From Propionibacteriaceae bacterium (GTDB lineage: Bacteria > Actinomycetota > Actinomycetes > Propionibacteriales > Propionibacteriaceae), in assembly GCA_031262485.1 (NCBI GenBank), contig JAISHO010000043.1, positions 1 to 40,785 on the forward strand: 40,785 nucleotides of DNA, read 5' to 3'. The position numbers and the translations under genes were made by a program. Each line of letters starts with the position of its first letter. The first letter of the stretch is position 1. Shown piece after piece: positions 26,397 to 36,180 of this stretch. The notes beneath the pieces were generated by a model. That model saw only the letters and a list, made by a program, of their open reading frames with translations, did no database searches and had not been told where the DNA came from.

Positions 26397-27386
26397 TCAG
26401 ATCAAACGTAACTCTTCGACCGCCGCCTTCTCATCGAGCAATTCAGCGACCGATGTGTTGATCTTATCTTGGGAGAAAGGATCAATGTCAAGCCCTTGAA
26501 CGATCTCATAGGACCCGTTGGCGCAGGTGACGGGGAAGGACGAGATGATCCCTTCGGCGACCCCATAGGAGCCGTCCGAGGCCACCGCCATCGACGTCCA
26601 ATCGCCCTCGGGGGTGCCGAGCAGCCAGTCGCGCATGCAGCTGATCGTCGCGTTGGCGGCTGAGGCAGCCGAACTCGACCCACGGGCCTCGATGATGGCC
26701 GCGCCGCGCTTCGCCACCGTCGGAATGAAGGTGTCGGCGATCCAGGCGTCGTCGTCGATCGCGTCACGGGCCGGTTTGCCGTCGACGAGAGCGTGATAGA
26801 GGTCGGGATACTGGGTCGAGGAGTGGTTGCCCCAGATCGTCATCTGGGTGATGGCCGACACCGGCACGCCGAGCTTCTTGGACACCTGGTTGATCGAGCG
26901 GTCGTGGTCGAGCCGGGTGAGGGCGGCGAACTGGCTGGCCGGGATTTCGGGAGCGTTCCGCAGGGCGATGAGCGCGTTCGTGTTGGCCGGGTTGCCGGTG
27001 ACGAGCACATGGACGCCGTCGGCGGCGACCTCGTTGAGCGCTTTGCCCTGGGCGGTGAAGATGGCGCCGTTGGCGCTGAGCAGATCGCCCCGCTCCATGC
27101 CGGCCGCCCGCGGCCGGGCGCCCACGAGGAAAGCGGCGTCGACGCCGTCGAACACCTTCGTCGGATCGTCTCCGATCTCCACCTTGCTCAAGAGCGGGAA
27201 AGCGCAGTCGTCGAGTTCCATGACGACGCCTTCAAGGGCCTTGAGGGCCGGTGTGATCTCGAGGAGACGCAACTCGACCGGGCGGTCCGGGCCGAGCAGA
27301 GCTCCGCTCGCGATACGGAACAACAAGCTATAACAAATCTGACCGGCGGCTCCGGTGACGGCCACCTTCAGCGGTGCGGGGCTCAT
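26397..27386 (-). CDS. mdh: Malate dehydrogenase
   Basis: A 329-residue NAD-dependent enzyme converting malate to oxaloacetate in the TCA cycle. The nucleotide-binding loop is [18 protein letters not shown] near residues 8-25. [10 protein letters not shown] and the substrate-binding Arg segment [15 protein letters not shown] follow. Then come [18 protein letters not shown] and the catalytic histidine in [12 protein letters not shown]. This is the cytosolic-type MDH family common in actinomycetes. AAGGAG 5 bases before ATG 27386 fixes the start; GTG 27392 is less likely. Confidence 0.96.
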   Translation of the reverse strand: MSPAPLKVAVTGAAGQICYSLLFRIASGALLGPDRPVELRLLEITPALKALEGVVMELDDCAFPLLSKVEIGDDPTKVFDGVDAAFLVGARPRAAGMERGDLLSANGAIFTAQGKALNEVAADGVHVLVTGNPANTNALIALRNAPEIPASQFAALTRLDHDRSINQVSKKLGVPVSAITQMTIWGNHSSTQYPDLYHALVDGKPARDAIDDDAWIADTFIPTVAKRGAAIIEARGSSSAASAANATISCMRDWLLGTPEGDWTSMAVASDGSYGVAEGIISSFPVTCANGSYEIVQGLDIDPFSQDKINTSVAELLDEKAAVEELRLI

Positions 27387-27416
27387 AGGCACTCCTTCTC
27401 GTGAAAACCTGCACCG

Positions 27417-27443
27417 AACCTAGCACCGTTTCGGTGGTGACAA
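27417..27443 (-). promoter_or_regulatory. Candidate mdh promoter
   Basis: On the minus strand TTGTCA (27443-27438) is followed after 15 bases by TAGGTT (27422-27417), preceded by TG at the extended -10 position. The start codon lies 30 bases downstream. The spacer is short, and the extended -10 would compensate. Confidence 0.4.
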
Positions 27444-27531
27444 GCAGAGAGTCACGACACGCCGGTCGCCCCGGGAAATAGATAGACCGCTAGGCTGACC
27501 CTGGACTATCGGCGAGACGAAGGAGGGAGTC

Positions 27532-28638
27532 ATGTCCGAGAGCACCCCCCCACACAGAGGCGATCCCACAGGTTCGGGGGATCCGACGCAGGCCGCCGGC
27601 GACGGCACCGTGTTCCGCCGAGCCTTCACCCCGAAGACGGATGAGAGCCTCGACTACCGGATCGACGAGGACCTCGACGATCGCCGAGCCCGCCTCCGTG
27701 AACAAGCTTCCAGCGCTGGGACCGCCGCCGAAGCTGGCGCCGCGACGTCGCCGGCCGCTCCTGGAGCCCCCTCACAGCGTCCTCGCGGTGTCCCCTCGCC
27801 CAGCGCCTCCCCGGCAAGCGATGCTCCCCGCCATGCCGCGCGGACGACCGCCGCTTCGGATCTCAGTTCGTTGCCCGCTCCCCAGCCCGGCCAGCGCTCG
27901 ACTTCCCGTTCCCGGACGAGTCGGCCCGTCACGACCGACGCCCTCGTCACCGACGAGGTGACGGTCGCCTCCTCGACCACCGCTTCCGCCAGCGCCCGGG
28001 CCGCCGAGCGGGGACGGAAGCGGGCGAGCGGAGAGACCGAACGATCCTCCCGCCGCTTCGATGGCCGGGCCTCGGCCACCGCCGAACGCACCGGCGAGGA
28101 GAGTCGGCGTCGGGGGGCGACCAAGCCCAGCGAGCAGTCGGCGGAGGAGACGCGTCCGGCCCGAGCGATCGACGCCTCCGGCGGCGGCGACACCGGCTCC
28201 GGCCGGCCACGCTGGCTCATCCCTCTCATCATCGTCGTCGTCATCGCGATCGTCGCCAGCTTGATCATCATGGTGGTCTCCAACCGCGACAGCGATGGCC
28301 CGAAGCCAGGTCCGTCGACCGATGTCGGCATGTTCTACGTCGAGCCCGGCACGACCCCCGGCGCGGTCGAGGCGGCCGGGGAGGTCTCGCTTCAAACGTG
28401 CACCTCCGCGCAGCGGGCGTCGAACTTCTCCGGCTCGGTCAAGAACCCGACCGACGTGACACAGAACTACAACATCTTCATCACCGTGACGACGACCGGG
28501 GGAGCGACTGTCTCGATGCTCCAGGTCAATGTCCCGAAAGTCGCACCGGGAGCGACGGTGCCCTTCACCGGCAGCACCGAACTCGGCTCACCGGGGGCGA
28601 CGTGCTCGTTCGAGGCCGAGCGCTACCCGTCGGAGTGA
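27532..28638 (+). CDS. Single-pass membrane protein with disordered cytoplasmic region
   Basis: A 368-residue protein of unrecognised function. Residues 1-225 are rich in Ser, Ala, Arg, Pro and Thr and look disordered, apart from a short acidic stretch (DESLDYRIDEDLDDRR). One membrane helix follows at about 229-250 (WLIPLIIVVVIAIVASLIIM). The outer domain of about 115 residues has two cysteines and a beta pattern (FSGSVKNPTDVTQNYNIFI, then VPKVAPGATVPFTGS) like FxLYD/DUF-type immunoglobulin-like domains. GAAGGAGG precedes ATG 27532. It is alone between mdh (divergent) and the nucleoside transporter. The long charged tail could be a phosphorylation or scaffold region. Confidence 0.75.
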   Translation: MSESTPPHRGDPTGSGDPTQAAGDGTVFRRAFTPKTDESLDYRIDEDLDDRRARLREQASSAGTAAEAGAATSPAAPGAPSQRPRGVPSPSASPASDAPRHAARTTAASDLSSLPAPQPGQRSTSRSRTSRPVTTDALVTDEVTVASSTTASASARAAERGRKRASGETERSSRRFDGRASATAERTGEESRRRGATKPSEQSAEETRPARAIDASGGGDTGSGRPRWLIPLIIVVVIAIVASLIIMVVSNRDSDGPKPGPSTDVGMFYVEPGTTPGAVEAAGEVSLQTCTSAQRASNFSGSVKNPTDVTQNYNIFITVTTTGGATVSMLQVNVPKVAPGATVPFTGSTELGSPGATCSFEAERYPSE

Positions 28639-28845
28639 GTGGGCCACGTGCCATCATCTTTGGCCAAGTAGGTTGACAGTTCGTGGAGTCGAGACGATCG
28701 ACACGAAAAGAAAGGTCACGACTCGGTCACAGCTCAACCTGAGGGAAGACAGAGCTACGCGCAGGGGATAGATTGGCCATCGGAGCTGTGGTCACATGAC
28801 GATCATGGCCCCCAGAAACACCCCCCTTTGATTGGAGCTTTCCCC

Positions 28846-29931
28846 GTGAGGAAGAAATTCGCCGCCGTCGCGTTGGCGGCCGCCTCCGCCCTCTTCATCT
28901 CTGGTTGCGCCGAGCCCCCCGCCGACGACGCCACCACCGCTGCTAGCGGAGATGCCACCACCTCCTCGTCCAGCGACTTCATGGCCTGCATGATCTCGGA
29001 TTCGGGCGGCTTCGACGACAAGTCCTTCAACCAATCCGGTTACGAGGGCTTGGAACGGGCCGAGAGCGAACTCGGCATCACCATCAAGACGGCTGAATCC
29101 CAGGAAGCCACCGACTTCGGGCCCAACCTCCAGTCGATGGAGACCCAGGGCTGCGGCTTGACGATCACCGTCGGTTTCCTCCTCGCGGAAGCGACCAAGG
29201 CTCAGGCCGAGGCGTCGCCCGATAGCCACTTCGCCATCATCGACGACAACTCGATCGTTCTTCCCAACGTCAAGCCCCTCGTCTTCAAGACGTCCGACGC
29301 CTCCTTCTTGGCCGGTTACCTCGCAGCTGGTTATTCGAAGACGGGCACCGTCGCCACCTTCGGCGGCCAGAACATCCCCTCGGTCTCGATTTTCATGGAC
29401 GGCTTCGTCGACGGCGTGGCCAAGTACAACGAAGACAACGGCGCCAGCGTTCAGGTGCTCGGCTGGGACAAGGCGGCTCAAAACGGCACGTTCACCGGCG
29501 ACTTCTCCGATCAGTCGAAGGGCCAGAACACGACGACGAACTTCATCGATCAGGGCGCTGACGTCATCATGCCGGTGGCCGGCCCGGTCGGCCTCGGCGC
29601 CGCCGCCGCCGCCCAGGAGTCGGGCAAGGCCTCGATCATTTGGGTCGACGCCGACGGCTACGAGACGAATCCGCAGTACCAGGCCGTCATGCTCACCTCC
29701 GTCATGAAGGAGATCGGCCAGGCCGTCTTCGACACGATCGAAGGGGCCGAAGCCGGCGAGTTCTCGAGCGATCCCTACATCGGGACGTTGGAGAACGGCG
29801 GTGTCGGGCTCGCCCCCTACCACGACTTCGATTCCCAGATCCCCGACGATCTCAAGACGAAGGTCGAAGACCTCAAGGCGCAGATCATCAGCGGCGACCT
29901 CAAGGTCACCTCGCCCAACGATCCTCAGTGA
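28846..29931 (+). CDS. BMP-family nucleoside-binding lipoprotein
   Basis: A 361-residue substrate-binding lipoprotein. The signal peptide ends in the lipobox ISGC, with Cys21 the lipid-attached residue. A Ser/Thr/Ala linker follows, then the BMP (PnrA-like) domain starting ACMISDSGGFDDKSFNQSGY, with the nucleoside-binding Asp/Phe/Asn pattern, and later VDADGYETNPQYQAVMLTSV. PnrA-type proteins bind purine or pyrimidine nucleosides for an ABC importer. I choose GTG 28846, with GGAG 8 bases upstream. The gene leads the transporter and nucleoside-catabolism cluster, and a strong hairpin follows it. A TTGACA at 28671 has no convincing -10 partner. Confidence 0.9.
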   Translation: MRKKFAAVALAAASALFISGCAEPPADDATTAASGDATTSSSSDFMACMISDSGGFDDKSFNQSGYEGLERAESELGITIKTAESQEATDFGPNLQSMETQGCGLTITVGFLLAEATKAQAEASPDSHFAIIDDNSIVLPNVKPLVFKTSDASFLAGYLAAGYSKTGTVATFGGQNIPSVSIFMDGFVDGVAKYNEDNGASVQVLGWDKAAQNGTFTGDFSDQSKGQNTTTNFIDQGADVIMPVAGPVGLGAAAAAQESGKASIIWVDADGYETNPQYQAVMLTSVMKEIGQAVFDTIEGAEAGEFSSDPYIGTLENGGVGLAPYHDFDSQIPDDLKTKVEDLKAQIISGDLKVTSPNDPQ

Positions 29932-29985
29932 TCCCATCGTGGTCGTGCCCCTCGTGGTGTGACCACTTCTCGTGAGACATCATCA

Positions 29986-30027
29986 CGGTGGGGCCGGGGC
30001 GACGGTTTCCGTCATCCGGTCCCACCG
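29986..30027 (+). terminator. Strong two-part hairpin between binding-protein and ATPase genes
   Basis: Bases 29986-29997 pair with 30016-30027 over 12 bp (one G-T pair). Inside, GACGG (30001-30005) pairs with CCGTC (30009-30013) around TTT. No T run follows. In ABC operons such structures often stabilise the binding-protein mRNA or attenuate downstream genes. Confidence 0.55.
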
Positions 30028-30093
30028 GTGTCTCCGAGCATCGTCCCCCAACACAACGGTGTGTCACTCAATGGTGAGTAAAGGAGCGCTTCC

Positions 30094-31674
30094 TTGAAGC
30101 TCGAACTTCGCGGCGTCACCAAGAAATTCGGTGATTTCGTCGCCAACGACGCCATCGACCTCGTCATCGAACCCGGTCAGATCCATGCGCTGCTCGGCGA
30201 GAACGGCGCCGGCAAATCCACCCTCATGAACGTCTTGTTCGGCCTCTACGAGGCGGACGCTGGAGAGATCCTCATCGACGACGTTCCCGTTCAATTCGAC
30301 GGCCCCCGCCAGGCGATGGAAGCCGGGATCGGCATGGTGCACCAGCACTTCATGCTCATCCCCGTGTTCACCGTGGCGGAGAACGTCGTCATGGGCAACG
30401 AGCCGATCAAGATGCTCGACCTCATCGACACGAATCAAGCCCGGCGCACCGTCACAGAGATCTCGGATCGGTTCGGCTTCGACGTCGACCCCGACGCTCT
30501 CATCGAAGATCTTCCCGTCGGCGTCCAACAACGCGTCGAGATCATCAAAGCGCTCTCCCGGCAGGCGTCGATCCTCATCCTCGACGAGCCGACCGCCGTG
30601 CTCACCCCCCAAGAGACCGACGAACTCATGGAGATCATGCGCCAGCTCAAGAAGGCCGGCACCTCGATCGTCTTCATCACCCACAAGTTACGTGAAGTCA
30701 AGGAAGTCGCCGACACCATCACGGTGATCCGGCGTGGAAAAGTCGTCGGCACCGCCAGTCCGAAGGCTTCCCAGAACGAATTGGCCCAGCTCATGGTCGG
30801 TCACTCCGTCGCGTTGACCGTCGAGAAGAAACCTCCCGAGCTCAAGGGACCCGCGCTCGACGTCCATCATCTCTGCCTGCTCGACCCCGACGGTCGCCCC
30901 CTGCTCGACGACGTCTCCCTGACGGTGGAGCGAGGCGAGATCCTCGCTGTCGCCGGGGTTCAAGGCAACGGGCAGACGGAGCTGGCCGAGACGCTCGTCG
31001 GCCTACGACGTCCGACGGCCGGTTCGATCAAGCTCGACAACCATGAACTGGCTGGCTTGTCGGTTCACGATGTCTTGGCCGCCGGAGTCGGCTTCGTCGC
31101 CGAGGACCGCTCGACCGACGGGATGATCGCCGACTTCACGGTGGCGGAGAATCTCGTCCTCGACCAGATCGACGAGGCGCCTTTCTCCAAAGCCGGAGCC
31201 CTCGATCTGGCCGCGATCGCCGAGCACGCCCGGCATCAGATCGAAGAGTTCGACGTGCGGACGCAAAGCGCCGACGTCCCCATCTCCACCTTGTCGGGGG
31301 GAAATCAGCAAAAGGTCGTCTTGGCCCGGGAACTGTCGCGCGAGCTCCGTCTGCTCATCGCTTCCCAACCGACCCGTGGCGTCGATGTCGGCTCCATCGA
31401 ATTCATCCACCAGCGCATCGTCGCCGAACGGGACGTCGGCACCCCCGTCATCATCGTCTCGACCGAACTTGACGAAGTCCTCGCCCTGGCCGACAAGATC
31501 GCTGTCATGTATCGAGGTCGCGTCGTCGACGTCGTCCCTCCCACCACCTCGCGCGGTGTGCTCGGCCTCATGATGGCCGGTGCGAGCTATGAGGACGCTC
31601 TCAAAGAAGAAGCGGCCGCCGCCAAGAAGACCGCCGCCAAGAAGGCTGTCCAGAAGGGAGACGATCATGAGTGA
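30094..31674 (+). CDS. Nucleoside ABC transporter ATPase (two ABC domains)
   Basis: A 526-residue protein with two fused ATP-binding cassettes of the RbsA/NupA type. The first has Walker A GENGAGKST near residues 35-43, the signature LPVGVQQRVEI and Walker B ILILDEPTAVL. The second has the degenerate Walker A GVQGNGQTE near 289, typical of this family, then a full LSGGNQQKV signature and a weak Walker B ending ASQPTRGVD. The tail is Lys/Ala rich. The start is TTG 30094, with AAGGAG 7 bases upstream. It overlaps the first permease gene by 8 bases. Confidence 0.93.
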   Translation: MKLELRGVTKKFGDFVANDAIDLVIEPGQIHALLGENGAGKSTLMNVLFGLYEADAGEILIDDVPVQFDGPRQAMEAGIGMVHQHFMLIPVFTVAENVVMGNEPIKMLDLIDTNQARRTVTEISDRFGFDVDPDALIEDLPVGVQQRVEIIKALSRQASILILDEPTAVLTPQETDELMEIMRQLKKAGTSIVFITHKLREVKEVADTITVIRRGKVVGTASPKASQNELAQLMVGHSVALTVEKKPPELKGPALDVHHLCLLDPDGRPLLDDVSLTVERGEILAVAGVQGNGQTELAETLVGLRRPTAGSIKLDNHELAGLSVHDVLAAGVGFVAEDRSTDGMIADFTVAENLVLDQIDEAPFSKAGALDLAAIAEHARHQIEEFDVRTQSADVPISTLSGGNQQKVVLARELSRELRLLIASQPTRGVDVGSIEFIHQRIVAERDVGTPVIIVSTELDEVLALADKIAVMYRGRVVDVVPPTTSRGVLGLMMAGASYEDALKEEAAAAKKTAAKKAVQKGDDHE

Positions 31675-32944
31675 GACGACGACAGCTCCCGCGCCCACGG
31701 TCGACCAAGCCCACAACGACGACCACAAAACCCCCGGGGGAGCCCGGGCCACCCTCATCAAGATCATCGACGGTTCGACCATCACCTCGATCCTCGCGGT
31801 CGTCGTCGCCCTCATCGTCGGCGCCCTGCTCATCGCCGCCGCCGATCCCCAGGTGCAACAGACCGCCACCTATCTCTTCGCCCGCCCCGGCGATTTCTTC
31901 TCCACCGTCGGCACGACCGTCGCCGACGCCTACTCCGCGCTCTTCCAGGGCGCCGTCTTCAACATCGACACCTCGTACACCGTCGGGGATTTCCTCAGAC
32001 CGCTGACGAACACGATCGCCATGAGCGTTCCCCTCATCTTCGCCGGCCTCGGCCTGGCGGTCGGATTCCGCTCCGGTCTGTTCAACATCGGCGGCCAGGG
32101 TCAGATCATCCTCGGCGCCGTCCTGTGCGGCTACATTGGCTTCACCTTCGAGATGCCGGCCGTCCTCCACGTATTGTGCTGCTTCCTCGGAGCCTTGATC
32201 GGCGGGGCGCTGTGGGGGTTCATCCCCGGTTTCCTCAAAGCCCGCACCGGCGCCAATGAGGTCATCGTGACGATCATGCTCAACTCGATCGCCGCGTTCT
32301 TCCTCGGCTGGCTGCTCACCCTCGACGCCTTCCAGCGCCCTGATTCGAACAACCCGGTCAGCCCCCCGGTGCTCGAATCAGCCCGCTATCCCGCCTTCTT
32401 CGGCACCTCGATCAATCTCGGCTTCGTCCTCGCCATCGCCGCGGCCATCGCCGTCTGGTGGCTCCTCGAACGCTCCACCTTGGGCTTCCGTTTGCGGGCC
32501 GTCGGCTCCAACCCCGACGCCGCCCGGACCGCCGGCATGTCGGTTCCGTCGGTGACGATCTGGGCCATGACGATCGCCGGCGGCTTGTGCGGACTCGCCG
32601 CCACCTCCCAATTGCTCACGTCGCCGTTCCAGCAGCTCAATGGCGACATCGCCGGCACCTTCGGCTTCGACGCCATCACGGTGGCTCTGCTCGGGCGAAG
32701 CCGCCCGCTGGGAACAGTGCTCGCCGGACTCCTCTTCGGCGGGCTCCAAGCCGGTGGCTACCTCATGCAATCGGCCACGGGGACACCGATCGACGTCATC
32801 CTCGTCCTCAAATCGGTCATTGTCCTTCTCATCGCCGCCCCGCCGCTGGTGCGGGCGATCTTCCACCTGCCCGACCCGGAACGCCGAAAGAAGCACCACC
32901 GGGCCTCCACCGCCGCTGCTGCCCGATCGGAGGCGACCGCATGA
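31667..32944 (+). CDS. Nucleoside ABC transporter permease 1
   Basis: A 425-residue BPD_transp_2 family permease. After a polar N-terminal stretch of about 40 residues come eight to ten membrane helices. The conserved region GLAVGFRSGLFNIGGQGQIILGA lies near 128-150 and NEVIVTIMLNSIA near 200. The characteristic FRLRAVGSNPDAARTAGMSV lies near 275-294. ATG 31667 has AAGGGAG upstream and overlaps the ATPase stop. It pairs with the next permease to form the channel, like NupB/NupC or YufP/YufQ. Confidence 0.9.
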   Translation: MSETTTAPAPTVDQAHNDDHKTPGGARATLIKIIDGSTITSILAVVVALIVGALLIAAADPQVQQTATYLFARPGDFFSTVGTTVADAYSALFQGAVFNIDTSYTVGDFLRPLTNTIAMSVPLIFAGLGLAVGFRSGLFNIGGQGQIILGAVLCGYIGFTFEMPAVLHVLCCFLGALIGGALWGFIPGFLKARTGANEVIVTIMLNSIAAFFLGWLLTLDAFQRPDSNNPVSPPVLESARYPAFFGTSINLGFVLAIAAAIAVWWLLERSTLGFRLRAVGSNPDAARTAGMSVPSVTIWAMTIAGGLCGLAATSQLLTSPFQQLNGDIAGTFGFDAITVALLGRSRPLGTVLAGLLFGGLQAGGYLMQSATGTPIDVILVLKSVIVLLIAAPPLVRAIFHLPDPERRKKHHRASTAAAARSEATA

Positions 32945-34239
32945 GCACCACGACCCTTGACCCCACTCTTCCGGGCGACCTCGAGGCCGCTGAGCCGCGA
33001 CAGAAGATCGCCTGGAAGACGCCGATCATCATGACGATCCTCGGCCTCATCTCGCTCGTCGCCTTCGCCTTGACGACCGGCGGCGACATCGCCAGCCAGG
33101 TGACGATCGCCACCGGCACCCCCGGATTGGAATCCTTCACCGTCAGCCTGCCCTCCCAGGCCACGATCGCCGGCTTGTCCGCGGTCCAGATCATCCTGGC
33201 CGCGTTCGTCTTCTGGCGTTCCGGATCACGCCGTCACGTCGGATGGTGGCCCCCGTTCGTCTTCGGCATCTGCTTTGTCCTCGCCTTCCTCCTGTGGGCG
33301 GTGGCGGGCAAAGGCCAGGCCCTCCAGTTCACCAGCTTGTTGTCCGGCGCTTTGTTCCTCTCCGTCCCGCTCGTTTTCGGCGCGCTGGCCGGTTGCGTCT
33401 GTGAGCATGTCGGCGTCGTCAACGTCGCCATTGAAGGCCAGTTGTTGGCCGGGGCTTTCCTCGCCGCCGTCGTCGGGGCGTTGACCGGCAGCCCGTGGAT
33501 CGGGCTCATCTGCGCCCCCATCGCCGGCGCCTGCGTCGGGGCGCTCCTCGCCCTGTTCGCCGTGCGGTACTGGGTCGACCACATCATCGTCGGCGTCGTG
33601 CTCAACGTGCTCGTCACCGGGGTGACGAGCTACCTGTTCTCGACGGTGTTGTCGGAACACACCGAGATCTTCTCCAAGCCGGCTCAGCTGCCGGTCTGGG
33701 AGATCCCGCTGCTGTGCGATATCCCTGTCCTCGGCCCCGTGCTCTTCGAACAAAACGTTGTCGTCTACATCATGTACATCGCCGTCATCCTCCTGCAGAT
33801 CCTCCTCTTCAAGAGCCGGTGGGGATTGCGGATGCGGGCCTGCGGCGAGCATCCCAAGGCCGCCGACACCGTCGGCATCAAGGTCAACCTGACGCGCATC
33901 CGCAACACCATCCTCGGTGGGGCGATCGCCGGGTTGGGCGGGGCGTACTTCACCGTCGCCGCCGGGTTGGCCTTTGGCAAGGATATGAGCGCCGGGCGCG
34001 GTTATATCGCGCTGGCCGCCATGATCCTCGGCGGATGGTCGCCCAAGGGCGCCCTGCTGGCCGCTCTCCTCTTCGGCTTCGCCGACAACTTGCAGAACGC
34101 TCTTGGCGTCGTCGGCGTGGCGATTCCCTCGCAGTTCATGCTCATGGCCCCCTACCTCGTCACCATTTTCGCCGTCGCCGGATTCGTCGGCCGGGTGCGC
34201 GCGCCCGCCGCCGAAGGCACCGCTTACAAAGGATCCTGA
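32941..34239 (+). CDS. Nucleoside ABC transporter permease 2
   Basis: A 432-residue BPD_transp_2 permease. It has an N-terminal extension with two or three extra membrane helices, then the family core: HVGVVNVAIEGQLLAGAF near 157-174, VDHIIVGVVLNVLVTG near 212-227 and LRMRACGEHPKAADTVGI near 296-313. The end includes AAMILGGWSPKGALLAALLFGFAD. ATG 32941 overlaps the stop of permease 1 (ATGA). It is followed immediately by cdd. Confidence 0.9.
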   Translation: MSTTTLDPTLPGDLEAAEPRQKIAWKTPIIMTILGLISLVAFALTTGGDIASQVTIATGTPGLESFTVSLPSQATIAGLSAVQIILAAFVFWRSGSRRHVGWWPPFVFGICFVLAFLLWAVAGKGQALQFTSLLSGALFLSVPLVFGALAGCVCEHVGVVNVAIEGQLLAGAFLAAVVGALTGSPWIGLICAPIAGACVGALLALFAVRYWVDHIIVGVVLNVLVTGVTSYLFSTVLSEHTEIFSKPAQLPVWEIPLLCDIPVLGPVLFEQNVVVYIMYIAVILLQILLFKSRWGLRMRACGEHPKAADTVGIKVNLTRIRNTILGGAIAGLGGAYFTVAAGLAFGKDMSAGRGYIALAAMILGGWSPKGALLAALLFGFADNLQNALGVVGVAIPSQFMLMAPYLVTIFAVAGFVGRVRAPAAEGTAYKGS

Positions 34240-34240
34240 T

Positions 34241-34666
34241 ATGACCACCTCCGAGACAACCGCCGGTTGCGACAAGCCCTCGGCTGGAGTCGACTGGAAC
34301 GGCTTGCTGGCCGCCGCCCGTCAAGCCGCCACCCGGGCCCACGCCCCTTATTCGAACTATCCGGTCGGCGCGGCCGCGCTGACGGAGTCGGGCAAACTCG
34401 TCACGGGGTGCAACGTCGAGAACGCCTCGTTGGGGCTGACACTGTGCGCCGAATGCGGCCTCGTCTCCCAACTCGTCCTCAGCGGGGGAGGGCGGCTGGC
34501 CGCGTTCACCTGTGTCAACGCCGCCGGCGAGGTCATCACTCCGTGCGGGCGGTGCCGCCAGCTTCTCCTCGACCACGGCGGCTTGTCCATGCGCGTCCTC
34601 TCCCCGGCCGGCGAGGTCACCTTGGCCGATCTCCTTCCCCAAGCTTGGGTCAACACGGAGCGCTGA
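34241..34666 (+). CDS. cdd: Cytidine deaminase
   Basis: A 141-residue tetrameric-type enzyme that deaminates cytidine and deoxycytidine to uridine and deoxyuridine. The catalytic motif GCNVENASLGLTLCAE near 49-64 supplies the first zinc cysteine and the catalytic Glu. PCGRCRQ near 101-107 supplies the other two cysteines. It begins 1 base after the permease stop, with AAAGGA upstream of ATG 34241. The longer open frame upstream lies inside the permease gene and is not used. It prepares imported cytidine for the phosphorylase encoded next. Confidence 0.94.
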   Translation: MTTSETTAGCDKPSAGVDWNGLLAAARQAATRAHAPYSNYPVGAAALTESGKLVTGCNVENASLGLTLCAECGLVSQLVLSGGGRLAAFTCVNAAGEVITPCGRCRQLLLDHGGLSMRVLSPAGEVTLADLLPQAWVNTER

Positions 34667-34667
34667 C

Positions 34668-36014
34668 ATGGCTGAACCTTTCAACGCCGTCGACGTCATC
34701 GGCCACAAACGCGACGGGCTACGTCTGACCGACGCCGAGATCGACTGGGTCATCGACGCTTACACCCGTGGCGTCGTCGCCGACGAGCAGATGGCCGCTC
34801 TCGCCATGGCGATCTTCCTGCGCGACATGGAACGCTCCGAGATCGCCCGCTGGACGGCCGCGATGATCGCCTCGGGCGAACGGATGGATTTCTCCGGTTT
34901 GAGCCGCCCGACCGCCGACAAGCATTCGACTGGGGGAGTGGGGGACAAGATCACCCTTCCGCTAGCGCCGCTCGTCGCGGTGTTCGGTGTGGCTGTGCCG
35001 CAACTCTCCGGACGCGGCCTCGGGCACACCGGCGGCACCCTCGACAAGCTCGAGTCGATCCCCGGCTGGCGCGCTGAATTGACGCCTGAGGAGATGATGC
35101 GCCAACTGGAGACGGTCGGCGCCGTCGTCTGCCAGGCGGGAGCCGGGCTCGCCCCGGCCGACCGCAAGCTGTATGCCTTGCGCGATGTCACCGCCACCGT
35201 CGAGTCGATCCCCCTCATCGCCTCCTCGATCATGAGCAAGAAGATCGCCGAGGGCACCGCTTCGCTCGTCCTCGACGTCAAATGCGGTAGCGGGGCCTTC
35301 ATGAAAGACGCCGCCACCGCCCGCGCCTTGGCCGAGGCCATGGTCGGATTGGGATCCGACCACGGGGTTCGCACGGTCGCCCTCCTCACCGAGATGGACA
35401 CCCCCCTCGGGTTGACCGCCGGCAACGCCCTCGAGGTCGCCGAATCGGTCGAGGTCCTCGCCGGCGGTGGGCCCGGCGATGTCGTCGCCCTGACGATCGC
35501 CCTCGCCCGGGAGATGCTCGACGGAGCCGCCTGGGACGCCGAACGTCGCGGCGACACCGGCTTGGCCGGCCGGTTGCGAGAGGCCGACCCGGCCGCCGCC
35601 CTGAACGATGGTCGGGCCATGGACGTGTGGCGGGCCATGATCTCCGCCCAGGGCGGTGATCCCGACGCGCCCCTGCCGCAGGCCACGGCCACCGAGACCA
35701 TCACCGCCGAGACATCGGGGGTGGTCTCACGGGTCGACGCGCTCCAGGTCGGTGTGGCGGCTTGGCGTCTCGGTGCGGGGCGGGCGCGCAAGGAGGATCC
35801 TGTCCAAGCGGGGGCGGGGGTCGTTTTGCACGCCAAGCCGGGCGACGTCGTCGCCGTGGGGGCGCCGTTGGCGACCCTCCACACCGACGAACCAGACCGT
35901 TTCACCGGGGCCAAGACGGCTTTGGTCGGGGCGTGGACGATCGACGACTCCGCCCCGACGACAGCAACCACCGCAGCCGACGCTGTGGTGCTCGACCGAA
36001 TCGCTCTTGATTAG
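34668..36014 (+). CDS. deoA: Thymidine/pyrimidine-nucleoside phosphorylase
   Basis: A 448-residue enzyme that splits (deoxy)uridine or thymidine with phosphate to give base and (deoxy)ribose-1-phosphate. The conserved STGGVGDKITLPLAPLV and SGRGLGHTGGTLDKLE regions lie near 86-130. KCGSGAFMKD and the C-terminal domain ending with ARKEDPVQAGAGVVLHAKPGD follow. Its start overlaps nothing; it lies 1 base after cdd with GGAG upstream of ATG 34668. Whether it prefers thymidine or is broad cannot be fixed by eye. Confidence 0.94.
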   Translation: MAEPFNAVDVIGHKRDGLRLTDAEIDWVIDAYTRGVVADEQMAALAMAIFLRDMERSEIARWTAAMIASGERMDFSGLSRPTADKHSTGGVGDKITLPLAPLVAVFGVAVPQLSGRGLGHTGGTLDKLESIPGWRAELTPEEMMRQLETVGAVVCQAGAGLAPADRKLYALRDVTATVESIPLIASSIMSKKIAEGTASLVLDVKCGSGAFMKDAATARALAEAMVGLGSDHGVRTVALLTEMDTPLGLTAGNALEVAESVEVLAGGGPGDVVALTIALAREMLDGAAWDAERRGDTGLAGRLREADPAAALNDGRAMDVWRAMISAQGGDPDAPLPQATATETITAETSGVVSRVDALQVGVAAWRLGAGRARKEDPVQAGAGVVLHAKPGDVVAVGAPLATLHTDEPDRFTGAKTALVGAWTIDDSAPTTATTAADAVVLDRIALD

Positions 36015-36180
36015 GGTGAAAGAGATTCACATTCCGGATTTCGCGCCTCATCCCCGACATCCGATCGGGCGGGGCGCCCCAACGGTGGCTCCGTGATTCA
36101 CGGGCCGATGATCCACTGACTGAACAATCGTCTCCGCCGGGTCGAGCCGACACGAGGGGCGATCGAGTGAAAGGAACCCC

